64,000 nt of DNA from NCBI GenBank assembly GCA_947491985.1, contig CANLLR010000008.1:1-64000 (forward strand), written 5' to 3'. This document shows positions 9,251 through 17,985 of this stretch, one piece after another. Under the pieces are notes generated by a model. The model was not told the DNA's origin. It ran no database searches and was given only the letters and a program-made list of their open reading frames with translations. The position numbers and the translations under genes were made by a program. Origin of the DNA: Flavobacteriaceae bacterium (GTDB lineage: Bacteria > Bacteroidota > Bacteroidia > Flavobacteriales > Flavobacteriaceae). Within the stretch, counting starts at the first letter, position 1. The number at the start of each line of letters is the position of its first letter.

Positions 9251-10759
9251 ATGAGCAACAAAACAACTTTTATTCAACATATTAACGAAGGATATACTTC
9301 TAAAGGAAGTAGTATTCATTTGGGCGCAGCGCTTTTTAATGGAGAGCCTATTGGTGAAACCCAAGTTAAAATTCCACTGAAAACCTTAAACCGTCACGGA
9401 TTAATAGCCGGAGCTACTGGTACTGGTAAAACCAAAACCATTCAAGTCCTTTCTGAACAATTGTCTTCTTTTGGAATTCCGGTTTTGATGATGGATATTA
9501 AAGGTGACTTCTCTGGAATTGCTAAACCAGGCGAAGAAAAATCGTTTATTACAGAGCGTCATGCAAAAATAAACATTCCGTATACCACAGCTTCTTTTCC
9601 AGTGGAATTGATGACGCTTTCGGCTCAAGATGGTGTGCGATTGCGGGCAACAATATCCGAATTTGGACCCGTTTTATTTTCACGTATTTTAGATCTAAAT
9701 GATACGCAATCAGGTGTTGTTTCTGTTATTTTTAAATATTGTGATGATCATAAAATGCCTCTTTTAGATTTGAAAGACATCAAAAAAGTACTCAACTATA
9801 TTACTGAAGAAGGAAAAGACGAAATCAGTAAAGAATATGGAAAAATTTCAACGGCAACTACAGGAACCATTTTGCGAAAAATAATCGAATTGGAACAACA
9901 AGGTGGTGATTTCTTTTTTGGTGAAAAATCGTTTGAAATTAATGATTTGATGCGGATTGACGAAAATGGAAAAGGCTATGTGAGCATCATTCGCTTGACT
10001 GACATTCAAGACAAACCCAAATTATTCTCGACTTTTATGCTGAGTTTATTGGCTGAAATTTACCAACAAATGCCCGAAATTGGTGATGTCGAACAACCTG
10101 AATTGGTATTATTTATAGACGAAGCGCATCTGATATTTGACGAAGCAAGCGAGGTACTACTCGATCAAATTGAAACCATCATCAAACTCATTCGTTCAAA
10201 AGGAATTGGCGTTTACTTTGTTACTCAAAATCCAATGGACATTCCGAAAGGGGTTTTAGCACAACTCGGATTGAAAATCCAACACGCTTTGAGAGCCTTT
10301 ACAGCCAATGACAGACAAGCCATCAAACAAACTGCCGACAATTATCCAAGTTCTGAATATTACAAAACCGATCAGGTGTTAACCGCGCTCGGAATTGGAG
10401 AAGCATTTGTAACAGCACTCAGTGAAAAAGGAATTCCGACGCCTTTAGCAGCGACTATGATGCGCGCTCCGATGAGCCGAATGGATGTTTTAGTGGCAAG
10501 TGAAATTGCAGCAATAAATACCAAATCCAAATTGGTTCGTAAATACGCTGAAGAAATTGATCGAGAAAGTGCCTATGAAATATTGAACAGAAAAATCGAA
10601 AGCGCTGTCGCTCATGCTGATGAAGAACAGGTAGAAGAAACCAAAAGCAAAGAACCAAGTACCGCTGAAGTCATCGGAAAATCGGTTACAAAAGTCGTTA
10701 CGAGTGCCAGTTTTATTCGTGGTGTTTTTGGTATTTTGATGAAAATTTTTAAAAAATAG
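9251..10759 (+). CDS. HerA-like/DUF853 ATPase (helicase HerA-like protein)
   Basis: A 502-residue FtsK/HerA-type P-loop ATPase of the DUF853 family. The Walker A motif is GATGTGKTKT (about 54-63) and the Walker B motif is LVLFIDEAHLIFDEA (about 285-300). A sensor-like region FVTQNPMDIPKGVLAQLG follows. The C-terminal about 70 residues are charged and variable (EEQVEETKSKEPS) and end with a short hydrophobic helix. HerA relatives translocate or resect DNA, but DUF853 proteins are largely uncharacterised and no NurA nuclease is adjacent. It starts at ATG 9251. Confidence 0.88.
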   Translation: MSNKTTFIQHINEGYTSKGSSIHLGAALFNGEPIGETQVKIPLKTLNRHGLIAGATGTGKTKTIQVLSEQLSSFGIPVLMMDIKGDFSGIAKPGEEKSFITERHAKINIPYTTASFPVELMTLSAQDGVRLRATISEFGPVLFSRILDLNDTQSGVVSVIFKYCDDHKMPLLDLKDIKKVLNYITEEGKDEISKEYGKISTATTGTILRKIIELEQQGGDFFFGEKSFEINDLMRIDENGKGYVSIIRLTDIQDKPKLFSTFMLSLLAEIYQQMPEIGDVEQPELVLFIDEAHLIFDEASEVLLDQIETIIKLIRSKGIGVYFVTQNPMDIPKGVLAQLGLKIQHALRAFTANDRQAIKQTADNYPSSEYYKTDQVLTALGIGEAFVTALSEKGIPTPLAATMMRAPMSRMDVLVASEIAAINTKSKLVRKYAEEIDRESAYEILNRKIESAVAHADEEQVEETKSKEPSTAEVIGKSVTKVVTSASFIRGVFGILMKIFKK

Positions 10760-10815
10760 AAAACTTTTTAAGAAATAGAAAACAGAGAATAGAATATAAA
10801 TAATAGACTTTTGTT

Positions 10816-11181
10816 GTGAAAAAATACTTTATACAAAAATCACCTTTTGTGGTTCCGACTACTGATGGCAAACTAATAGAAGAACATCACGGCATTCCCA
10901 CTACAGGAAATACTGCGATTTCGATTGCGCACATGATAGCACCTCCGCATTGGAGCGAACCTTTTCAAATACCTGAATTTGAAGAATACACCTATATTAT
11001 TTCGGGTAAAAAACAATTTATCATTGAAGGTGAAAAAGTAATTTTAGGGGCGGGACAATCGATAAAAATTGAAGCCAATATGCGAGTCCAATATTCCAAT
11101 CCGTTTAAAGAACAGTGCGAATACATTGCTATTTGCACACCCGCTTTTGATTTTAATAAAGTGAATCGGGAAACCGAATAA
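10816..11181 (+). CDS. Small cupin-domain protein
   Basis: A 121-residue single-domain cupin starting at GTG 10816. The cupin motif-1-like stretch runs through PPHWSEPFQIPEFEEYTYIISG, and motif 2 is GEKVILGAGQSIKIEANMRVQYSN. Candidate metal ligands are the His and Glu residues at about 49-60. It is too short and too different to be 3-hydroxyanthranilate dioxygenase, although kynurenine-pathway genes lie downstream on the other strand. The substrate is unknown. Confidence 0.8.
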   Translation: MKKYFIQKSPFVVPTTDGKLIEEHHGIPTTGNTAISIAHMIAPPHWSEPFQIPEFEEYTYIISGKKQFIIEGEKVILGAGQSIKIEANMRVQYSNPFKEQCEYIAICTPAFDFNKVNRETE

Positions 11182-11184
11182 TCC

Positions 11185-11297
11185 TAGCCCAGACCTGCCT
11201 ACTGGCAGGCAGGTTGTAGTGGAAATCCTTTTACACCTTTCAGGTTTTTAAAACCTGAAAGGTGCAAAAGCTTGTAGCGGAAAACTGGAAAAAGCTT
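11185..11297 (+). repeat. Interspersed repeat copy 1, with nested palindromes
   Basis: The outer frame TAGCCC...AGTGGAAATCCTTTT ... TTGTAGCGGAAAAC matches the copies at 19442, 40719 and 44905. A palindrome ACCTGCC/GGCAGGT is nested in the left half. A perfect 14-bp inverted repeat CACCTTTCAGGTTT/AAACCTGAAAGGTG (11234-11247 and 11251-11264) forms the centre. It separates the cupin gene from the end of kmo and could terminate transcription both ways. Confidence 0.75.
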
Positions 11298-11303
11298 CAA
11301 AAA

Positions 11304-12644
11304 TTACTGCAACAACTCGATGATTTTATTTTCAACTTCTTCGCTGTTCCATTTTTCGGCGATGTTGGGCATTTGCATCACCTCATCCATGATTTTATTT
11401 TGAAAATCCCCTATCGCTAAGGCCTCAGAATAGGGTTGCAAACTGAAGGTAACACGACTGTACAACGGCATCCATTTGCTCGGATGTTTGTCTGAAAACC
11501 ATTTTTCTATTTTCTTTTGAAGTAAAAAAGTTGCATCAGCAGTTTTGGCACTCATCTCGACAAAATTGCGTCGGGAAAGTTCGGCAATAGCGTCGGCATT
11601 GGGTTTGCGCGATTTTTCATATTCTGAGAAAATGGTTTTCCAATCGTCGCCATAAAGCGAAATCATTTCGTTTAAAATAGATATATCTTCAAAACCGGCG
11701 TTCATTCCGTGACCGTAAAACGGAACGATAGCGTGAGCTGAATCGCCAATCAAAGCCACTTTATCTTCAAACGTCCACGGATAACATTTCATAATAGCCA
11801 GATAACTGGTCGGATTTTTGAAAAAATCACGCACTAAATCGGGTATTACTTCTTTGGTATCTGGAAAATGATGTGCAAAAAAAGCAACCAAACTTGATTC
11901 GTCTTTTAATTGATCGAACGAATTTTCTCCTTCAAATGGCATGAATAACGTACAAGTAAATGTTCCATCTAAATTGGACAACGCCATAAGCATAAAATTG
12001 CCACGAGGCCAGATGTGTAGCGAATTCTTATCGATTTTGTGTGATCCATCTGGATTGGCAGGAATGTGCAATTCTTTATAACCCATTTTCATGAACTCTT
12101 GCGAATAATCGAACATACTTTGGCGTTGCATGCGGTGGCGAATTCTAGAAAACGCGCCATCGGCTCCAAAAACCTTGTCGTATTTTAAATCAGACCACTC
12201 ACCTCTTTCGGTTTCACCAATGTGCAAAGTTGCATCCGACAAGGTAACGTCCCAAATTTTGTATTCAAAGAAAAACTCGACACCTTCAGCTTCGGCCAAA
12301 TCAATCATTCGTCGATTTAAAACACCTCGAGAGAGCGAAAAAATAGCTTCACCTTCTTTGCCATAATATTGGTAATGGAGTTTGTCGTCTTGTGTGTGAA
12401 TAGCGCGTTTGTCGACTGGGATTCCGATTTTGAGAATTTCTTCTTCTAAACCAACATCTTTCATGGCTTTCCAACCGCGAGTGGACATGACTAAGTTGAT
12501 AGAACGTCCCGAAAATTCAACCGTTCGAATATCGGCGCTACGGTCGTAAACATGAACGGTGTGTCCTAATTTTTTAAGATAAATTGCCAATAATGTTCCG
12601 ACTAATCCAGAACCAACAACGGCAATTTTTTGAGGAGTTTGCAT
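11304..12644 (-). CDS. kmo: Kynurenine 3-monooxygenase
   Basis: A 446-residue FAD-dependent hydroxylase converting L-kynurenine to 3-hydroxykynurenine with NADPH and O2. The N-terminal Rossmann motif is VVGSGLVGTLLAIYL (about 8-22). The second FAD motif is ALIGDSAHAIVPFYGHGMNAG (about 302-322), which is diagnostic for this aromatic hydroxylase class. The C-terminal region has the family's FxxxF-type helices. Kynureninase is about 5 kb away on the same strand, consistent with a tryptophan-to-3-hydroxyanthranilate route; the other pathway genes are not in this window. Confidence 0.93.
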   Translation of the reverse strand: MQTPQKIAVVGSGLVGTLLAIYLKKLGHTVHVYDRSADIRTVEFSGRSINLVMSTRGWKAMKDVGLEEEILKIGIPVDKRAIHTQDDKLHYQYYGKEGEAIFSLSRGVLNRRMIDLAEAEGVEFFFEYKIWDVTLSDATLHIGETERGEWSDLKYDKVFGADGAFSRIRHRMQRQSMFDYSQEFMKMGYKELHIPANPDGSHKIDKNSLHIWPRGNFMLMALSNLDGTFTCTLFMPFEGENSFDQLKDESSLVAFFAHHFPDTKEVIPDLVRDFFKNPTSYLAIMKCYPWTFEDKVALIGDSAHAIVPFYGHGMNAGFEDISILNEMISLYGDDWKTIFSEYEKSRKPNADAIAELSRRNFVEMSAKTADATFLLQKKIEKWFSDKHPSKWMPLYSRVTFSLQPYSEALAIGDFQNKIMDEVMQMPNIAEKWNSEEVENKIIELLQ

Positions 12645-12699
12645 TTATATGGTGTAAACGGTTTTTATTACCTACAATTCGGCCATACGGCCTCGGGTG

Positions 12700-12707
12700 C
12701 AAATTTA
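12700..12707 (-). promoter_or_regulatory. Candidate -7 box upstream of kmo
   Basis: The minus strand reads TAAATTTG (TAnnTTTG consensus) 56 bases upstream of the kmo start. The nearest TTG is too close to be a good -33 element. Confidence 0.4.
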
Positions 12708-12724
12708 ATTTATTTTTCCCAATA

Positions 12725-12833
12725 TTGTCCTTCTGACGAAGGAAGAATCTCATGTATATTTTAAATAAGCAATTTGGAATTCAATCAAGATGGTTTAGAA
12801 TTTTAGAGATTCTTGGTGCCTCAGAATGACAAA
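12725..12833. repeat. MITE-like element with imperfect terminal inverted repeats
   Basis: The left end TTGTCCTTCTGACGAAGGAA continues into AGAATCTC. The right end GAGATTCTT ... TCAGAATGACAA is its imperfect reverse complement, enclosing about 50 bases of unique DNA. A related, perfectly paired element lies at 22088-22190. There is no ORF inside. Confidence 0.7.
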
Positions 12834-12843
12834 ATCAGTTGTA

Positions 12844-15228
12844 TCATTTCGGTTTGAATACCAATTTGGTAGACGTAGCGATGATTTCATTTTTGTTCAT
12901 TTTCATTTTTCGAAACTTTCCTTGTACATACATTTCGGCTTGATCATCATAATGTTTGTTTGATGCAATTCCCGATTGTCCGGTTGGCAAAATACTTACA
13001 CTATTTTCGACATCCGAAAAATCGATAATGCGACGTGTTGATGGTCCAGCTTTTACTTCATATTGCCCATTATCAGACAACGTAAATGCTAAGTTATTGA
13101 TTACTTCACTAGCGCCTTCTACTTCAAAGGTTCCTACATTGAAATACCCCCGCAAAGCCGAAACTTTCCCCAAAGGATGTTGGTGTTCTAAAGTATGTAC
13201 TTTGTTCCATGTCCATGATGCCACTGTACTTCCTAATTGCTTTTCTAAAGATGTGATGGCTTCAGAAAACGACTGCTTCATGATATCGGAACGCGTTTCT
13301 CTTTTATTTTTTGTTTGTATATTATCCCACCATGGTGATGCCTCGTTGACACTTTGCCCAGCAATCATTAGTTTCAAAATATGGGTTCCTAAAAGCGCAT
13401 TAAAATCGGCTTCACCCAACTCATCTTGGAAGGTGTTTTTGAGATAGTAGTACAGCCATTTGTTGTAGAGCGTTGGCGCTATGTCGGATTTTTTATTAGA
13501 ACCTGTCCATTTTTTTAAAAGTGAAAAGGCGATTTTTTCGTTATTTTTTAAACTATTTTCATCGATTAGTGTCAACCAATTCTTCGCCAAATCTGCTGAA
13601 ACAGAAGAGGTATTATCAACAATCATTTTTTGCAAATCGGCGCCTGTCCAATCGTTTTTTGGTTCTAATAAGGAAGTGATTCGCTTGGCGCGATCCTCTG
13701 GTAAATAATAGCCTGGATACAAATAGCCATCTACTGCTTCAGGTTGATTATTGGAGGAATAAACGTAATGCCACGGCGGATTTATGGAGGAAGGATTCTT
13801 TGAAAACGGTAAAAATTCTCTTTTATCTTCAATGCCATTGCTTCCGTTTAAAATAAAATTCGGATTCACCGACGGGTCTAATTTATACAATTTACCTGCA
13901 GTAATCCATGCAATATTGTTTTTGGCGTCACCGTACATGATGTTCAATCCGGGTGCATGAATAAGTTCAATTTTAGTGTAGAAATCGGTTACATCTTTCG
14001 CATGACAAAGCGAATACACCGCCTCAAGAATTTGATTTTTTCCTTGTGTGTACATCCACGACATGGCTACCGGCTTTTTGGTAGTGAGTGTCGTTAAAAG
14101 ACCATTCATTATTGGTCCGTGTACCGATTCTTTAACATTTAAAATTACAGCTGTACTGTCTTTAACTTTAATGGATTTTTTCCGAATACTATAGTTTTTG
14201 AAACCGTCAATTGTTTTGAATTGATTGAAATTTTTTGGATTCTCTTCTTCTGTAAAGAAATCCAAATCATCGTTTTCAAACATCGTTAACCCATATGCAT
14301 ACTCGCGATTGTGTCCTAAAAGCGGAAAGGGTGTTCCGGCTAAATAATAACCATACATTTCGTAATTCGGTGTTACTATGTGCGCTTCATACCAAGTACA
14401 AGGCTGCGAAAAACCAATGTGTGGGTCGTTGGCAAAAATGACTTTTCCGTTTTTGGTTTTTTGCGCTCCAATAACCCAACTGTTACTACCAATAAAAGGC
14501 GGAATTGGAGAATTATCCAACAAACTAGCAACCGATTTTGCAATTTGAGCATACTCGTTTGATTTTTGCTTATAATTTTTGAGTTGCGTTTTGACTAAGG
14601 AACCGTCTAAACCAAAATCGGTGAGATACTCCATTCCGAATTTGTCCCGAATATCGGTCAATAAAGGATCCGTTTTTTGTGCCATTGCGAAACTAAACGA
14701 CATGAATCCAAAGATATTATATACATCTTTAAGTGTATATTTTTCCTTTTTTATGCCTATTAATTCAAATTCTAAAGGTGTTTTCCCTTCTTCAATGTAT
14801 TGATTTACGCCATTAATATAGGCTATGGCTAATTGATAAGCTTCCGAATTTTTATCCAATTGCCTTATGGCATTTTCTGAATTTTCATCGATGCCAATTC
14901 CTGCAAAAAAAATATCGTTTTTTAAAGCTTTCGATCCGAAAATTTCAGACAATCTTCCCGGGGCGATACGACGCATAAGTTCCATTTGCCATAATCGATC
15001 TTGTGCATGTACATATCCTAGAGCCGTTATGGCATCTTGTTGTGTGTTAGCATAAATATGAGGCACGCCGTACTCATCAAAATAAACCGTTGTTTCCATT
15101 TTGATGTTTTGTAAGGTAATTTCACCTTCTGATTTTGGATTTAAATAAAGAGTGTAAGCAAAGATAGCTATCACAGATAAGACAAGAATACTTAATACTA
15201 TAATAGCTGCTTTTTTTACTTTTTTCAT
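12844..15228 (-). CDS. Penicillin-acylase-family N-terminal nucleophile amidase
   Basis: A 794-residue protein of the penicillin amidase (Ntn hydrolase) family with an N-terminal membrane anchor or signal (about 7-29). The A-chain motif is YFDEYGVPHIYANTQQDA, with GYVHAQDRLWQMELMRR following. The predicted autocatalytic cleavage site and nucleophile is the Ser of GSNSWVIG (about residue 248), followed by the B-chain motif FANDPHIGFSQP. Family members hydrolyse amide bonds of acyl-amino acids, beta-lactam side chains or acyl-homoserine lactones; the true substrate cannot be told from sequence. The gene is monocistronic. Confidence 0.9.
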   Translation of the reverse strand: MKKVKKAAIIVLSILVLSVIAIFAYTLYLNPKSEGEITLQNIKMETTVYFDEYGVPHIYANTQQDAITALGYVHAQDRLWQMELMRRIAPGRLSEIFGSKALKNDIFFAGIGIDENSENAIRQLDKNSEAYQLAIAYINGVNQYIEEGKTPLEFELIGIKKEKYTLKDVYNIFGFMSFSFAMAQKTDPLLTDIRDKFGMEYLTDFGLDGSLVKTQLKNYKQKSNEYAQIAKSVASLLDNSPIPPFIGSNSWVIGAQKTKNGKVIFANDPHIGFSQPCTWYEAHIVTPNYEMYGYYLAGTPFPLLGHNREYAYGLTMFENDDLDFFTEEENPKNFNQFKTIDGFKNYSIRKKSIKVKDSTAVILNVKESVHGPIMNGLLTTLTTKKPVAMSWMYTQGKNQILEAVYSLCHAKDVTDFYTKIELIHAPGLNIMYGDAKNNIAWITAGKLYKLDPSVNPNFILNGSNGIEDKREFLPFSKNPSSINPPWHYVYSSNNQPEAVDGYLYPGYYLPEDRAKRITSLLEPKNDWTGADLQKMIVDNTSSVSADLAKNWLTLIDENSLKNNEKIAFSLLKKWTGSNKKSDIAPTLYNKWLYYYLKNTFQDELGEADFNALLGTHILKLMIAGQSVNEASPWWDNIQTKNKRETRSDIMKQSFSEAITSLEKQLGSTVASWTWNKVHTLEHQHPLGKVSALRGYFNVGTFEVEGASEVINNLAFTLSDNGQYEVKAGPSTRRIIDFSDVENSVSILPTGQSGIASNKHYDDQAEMYVQGKFRKMKMNKNEIIATSTKLVFKPK

Positions 15229-15275
15229 TGATAGTTAGGTTTAACATATCAATAATACAACAAATTTTAGACAAT

Positions 15276-15310
15276 AAAAAAACGGTTTGTTATTTGCATA
15301 ATAAACCGTC
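15276..15310 (-). terminator. Intrinsic terminator of the decayed glycine-zipper gene
   Basis: An ACGGTTT/AAACCGT stem (15282-15288 and 15303-15309) with a U-tract in the minus direction. It lies 25 bases beyond the stop of the pseudogene at 15335-15682, so this was once a separate transcription unit. Confidence 0.65.
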
Positions 15311-15334
15311 AATATTAATTTGGTTCTTGATTCT

Positions 15335-15682
15335 CTATTCCATTTTCTTATTCTCAATGTCAATTATAGCTCGAGCAAGCTCAACAATTACAGCACCGTA
15401 TCCATTTTCTTACTAACTGCAGCGCCAGTTATGGTGCTTACTCAGTCCTCAATTACAATGCCTTTTGCTGCTCTACTCCAACTTTTCTTTTCTTATCTAC
15501 GTCTGTCGCTTTTGTACTAGGTGCATTTTGATAATTACCACTTTTTTTTGCTTTTGCTCATCAACTTTAGTTGTTTCAATAGTCATAGAATCAATAACTC
15601 TCTGTTTTAAGATAGCCCATTTCATTGAAACAATACTTGATTTCTTGGCTTGCTGAATCTCAATTTATTTTTTGATTTTCAT
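15335..15682 (-). pseudogene. Decayed glycine-zipper (YMGG-like) protein gene
   Basis: No intact ORF, but reading across frames on the minus strand gives a coherent protein: ATG at 15682, an early stop at codon 6, then EIQQAKKSSIVSMKW and KQRVIDSMTIETTKVDEQ. After a frame change, WSRAAKGIVIED, a stop, then ITGAAVSKKMDT. After another shift, GAVIVELARAIIDIENKKME and a stop. The pattern of small residues and SKK matches glycine-zipper outer-membrane or lipoprotein-like proteins common in Bacteroidota, with several Gly changed to Glu, Val or Arg. At least two frameshifts and two internal stops are present, and a terminator follows. Confidence 0.6.
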
Positions 15683-15945
15683 TAGGAAAAAAGAACAAAA
15701 GATAGTATTATTAAATACGTAATTTTCATAATTTTAGGGTGAACTACTTTCCTAAGTGGCATCAATCTGTTAAATTCAAATTTATATAATCATGTCGGTT
15801 TTTTTTATAGCTCAAATGAAATTATTCATTTTATATGCTAAAATAATACAATTTATTTAAATTTTATTATAATCGTTAAATACAATTTCTTATATTCGCT
15901 ATATTTAACAGTTTTTATTCAAGTAACCAATAAATTATCGATAAT

Positions 15946-16800
15946 ATGAAAACAAAATTACTTTTATCTGCATTGTTTGTAAGTGCTTTAATGCAAGCAC
16001 AGACGTATACGAATAACACTACAGTTGTTATTCCGGATCCAGTAGCTCCTGGAGTTTGTGGAAACAGTATAACAAATCCAAGTGCTCCTGGAATCAGTTC
16101 AATAAATGTTCCAATATCTGCTATAATTACTGATCCAACAACTTTGACAATTAATTTAAATCTAACTCATGTATGGGTAGGAGATGTTATTGCAGTTTTA
16201 GAAACTCCAGCTGGAACAAATTGTGCATTAATAAAAAGAATTCCATCTACAACTGATGCTGGTTGTGGAAGTGGAAGTGATTTCGTTGGAGCTAATACCC
16301 TAAGTTTTAATAGTGCAAATGCTACTCCTGTTCCTACAACAAATCCAGTTCCTGCAGGGAATTATGCCCCTACAGGAACAACTACATACCCAGCTGCCAT
16401 TTCATTATGTAATTTAACTACTTTTTTAAATGGTGTACAAATTAATGGTGATTGGAAAATTAATGCTTATGACACCGGTGTGGGTGATGTTGGTGAAATT
16501 ACATCTTGGTCAATTGTTTATACTGGTTTAAGCGGAGAAGAATTTGTTTTCTCTAATGCTATCTCAGTGTTAGGAAATCCGTTTGAAAATGAATTAGTAG
16601 TTAAAGTAAATAACCTTTCTACAACTTCTGCTATTGTGAATTTATACAGTGTGGATGGGAAATTAGTGAACAAAACTACGCTTACTAATTTCGAAGAAAG
16701 CACTTCAATTGAAACTTCTAAACTAACACATGGAGTTTATTTGCTAATAGCAGAAATTGACGGCGTTGCACAAAAAGCAATACGCGTTATTAAAAAATAA
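15946..16800 (+). CDS. T9SS-secreted protein with proprotein-convertase P-like domain
   Basis: A 284-residue secreted protein. A Sec signal peptide (about 1-18, ending LMQAQ) precedes a P-domain-like beta-sandwich (about 50-195; DPTTLTINLNLTHVWVGDVI, TFLNGVQINGDWKINAYDTG and ITSWSIVYTG). A C-terminal type IX sorting domain follows (about 205-284; NPFENELVVKV, SVDGKLVNKTTL, ETSKLTHGVYLLIAEIDG). No protease domain is present, so it may be a surface accessory or binding module rather than an enzyme. Confidence 0.88.
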   Translation: MKTKLLLSALFVSALMQAQTYTNNTTVVIPDPVAPGVCGNSITNPSAPGISSINVPISAIITDPTTLTINLNLTHVWVGDVIAVLETPAGTNCALIKRIPSTTDAGCGSGSDFVGANTLSFNSANATPVPTTNPVPAGNYAPTGTTTYPAAISLCNLTTFLNGVQINGDWKINAYDTGVGDVGEITSWSIVYTGLSGEEFVFSNAISVLGNPFENELVVKVNNLSTTSAIVNLYSVDGKLVNKTTLTNFEESTSIETSKLTHGVYLLIAEIDGVAQKAIRVIKK

Positions 16801-16819
16801 TTAAATATCCAATTTATTA

Positions 16820-16850
16820 AACGGCTGAAATTCAATTTTTAGCCGTTTTT
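16820..16850. terminator. Bidirectional intrinsic terminator
   Basis: An ACGGCT/AGCCGT stem (16821-16826 and 16841-16846) with a T-run after it lies between the convergent T9SS gene and the ureohydrolase gene, only 20 bases past the former's stop and just before the latter's. Confidence 0.8.
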
Positions 16851-16851
16851 T

Positions 16852-17937
16852 TTATTTTAAAAATTCAATTTTTTGTCCAACTGCAAGTCCGTTATTTTTA
16901 GCTAGTACGCCACACATGTGAAATAGCATTCGAGCACCCACATTTCCGTCCCAATCATCGTTTTCACCAGGAGCTACTTCTACCAAATCAAAACCTATAA
17001 TTTCTTTATTGCTTTCAGCTAGTTTATTAAATAAATAAGTCGCTTGCTCGAAAGAAAATCCCCCAGGAACTGGCGTACCTGTATTAGGACAATACCAAGG
17101 ATACATCCCATCAATATCAAAAGAAATACATACTTTTTGCGGTAATGAAGCGATAATTTCATCACATTGCTGTTGCCATGATTTACCTTCAAAAGTGGCT
17201 GCTTTTAAATCGGAATCAGTGTGAATTAGAATCCTACCTTTTTCATTGGTTACCACTTCTACTTCTTGTTCACAAAAATCACGAATTCCTATTTGTACAA
17301 TTTTAGAAATTTGCTGAATTTGTAATGCATTGTACATTATTGAGGCATGTGAATAAGTAAACCCTTCATACGCAATACGCAAATCCATATGAGCATCAAG
17401 ATGTAAAATCCCGAAATCATCATGTTTAGTTGCCAATGCTTCATAATAGCCCAGCGGAGTAGAATGATCGCCACCTAACAACACCACTTTTTTTCCTTGA
17501 TTCATCCAATGTAAAACCAATTCTTTAACTTCGGAATGCACATTGCGACAGACTTTATTTATAGTATTTAAATCGGCTTGTAGCGAAGGCATTTGCGATA
17601 CATCTTGACCCTCTTCCAATGCTTTAATTATAGGTTGAGCCATTTTTTTGTAAGCATCCGAATTTGTTTTCCATCGGGATGGAATGTCCGCATAAAACAT
17701 ACCGAGTTTCCATAATTCGGGAAAATCTTGATGGTTCAAATCGACTTGAAAAGAGGCTTCCAAAATAGCTTGTGGACCTTCAGATGCACCTGATCCATAA
17801 CTAACAGTTACTTCCCATGGCACTGGAATAATAATGATTTCTGATTGTTCAGTTGTGAAAGGCAATCCGAAAATAGTAGCATCTGCTATACCGGGTTGTG
17901 AAGGATCAAAATTTTGGATGATATGTTCTTTTGTCAT
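16852..17937 (-). CDS. Ureohydrolase (arginase/agmatinase/formimidoylglutamase family)
   Basis: A 361-residue binuclear-manganese ureohydrolase. Visible metal-binding motifs are GGDHSTPLGYYEA (about 153), LHLDAHMDLR (about 179) and SFDIDGMYPWYCPNTGTPVPGG (about 260). All His and Asp ligands expected for the family are present, although the third motif reads DIDGMYP instead of the common DxDxxDP. The exact guanidino substrate (arginine, agmatine or formiminoglutamate) cannot be settled by eye. It lies 48 bases after kynureninase on the same strand and may be cotranscribed. Confidence 0.85.
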   Translation of the reverse strand: MTKEHIIQNFDPSQPGIADATIFGLPFTTEQSEIIIIPVPWEVTVSYGSGASEGPQAILEASFQVDLNHQDFPELWKLGMFYADIPSRWKTNSDAYKKMAQPIIKALEEGQDVSQMPSLQADLNTINKVCRNVHSEVKELVLHWMNQGKKVVLLGGDHSTPLGYYEALATKHDDFGILHLDAHMDLRIAYEGFTYSHASIMYNALQIQQISKIVQIGIRDFCEQEVEVVTNEKGRILIHTDSDLKAATFEGKSWQQQCDEIIASLPQKVCISFDIDGMYPWYCPNTGTPVPGGFSFEQATYLFNKLAESNKEIIGFDLVEVAPGENDDWDGNVGARMLFHMCGVLAKNNGLAVGQKIEFLK

Positions 17938-17985
17938 ATTTGGTAGGCTGATAAACTAAGTAGTTATGAAACTGAATTTCTTATT

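Larger units (their letters stand above)
15229..15945. other. Gene-poor region around the pseudogene
   Basis: About 717 bases without an intact gene. It holds the terminator at 15276-15310 and the pseudogene at 15335-15682. The remainder (15683-15945) is very AT-rich leader DNA of the next plus-strand gene, with a weak -7-like TATATTCG at 15891-15898. Confidence 0.6.

Noticed and set aside
13481..13708. ORFs antisense to the penicillin-acylase gene (also 12956-13447)
   Set aside because: The minus strand gene is intact with all family motifs, and the antisense frames have no support.
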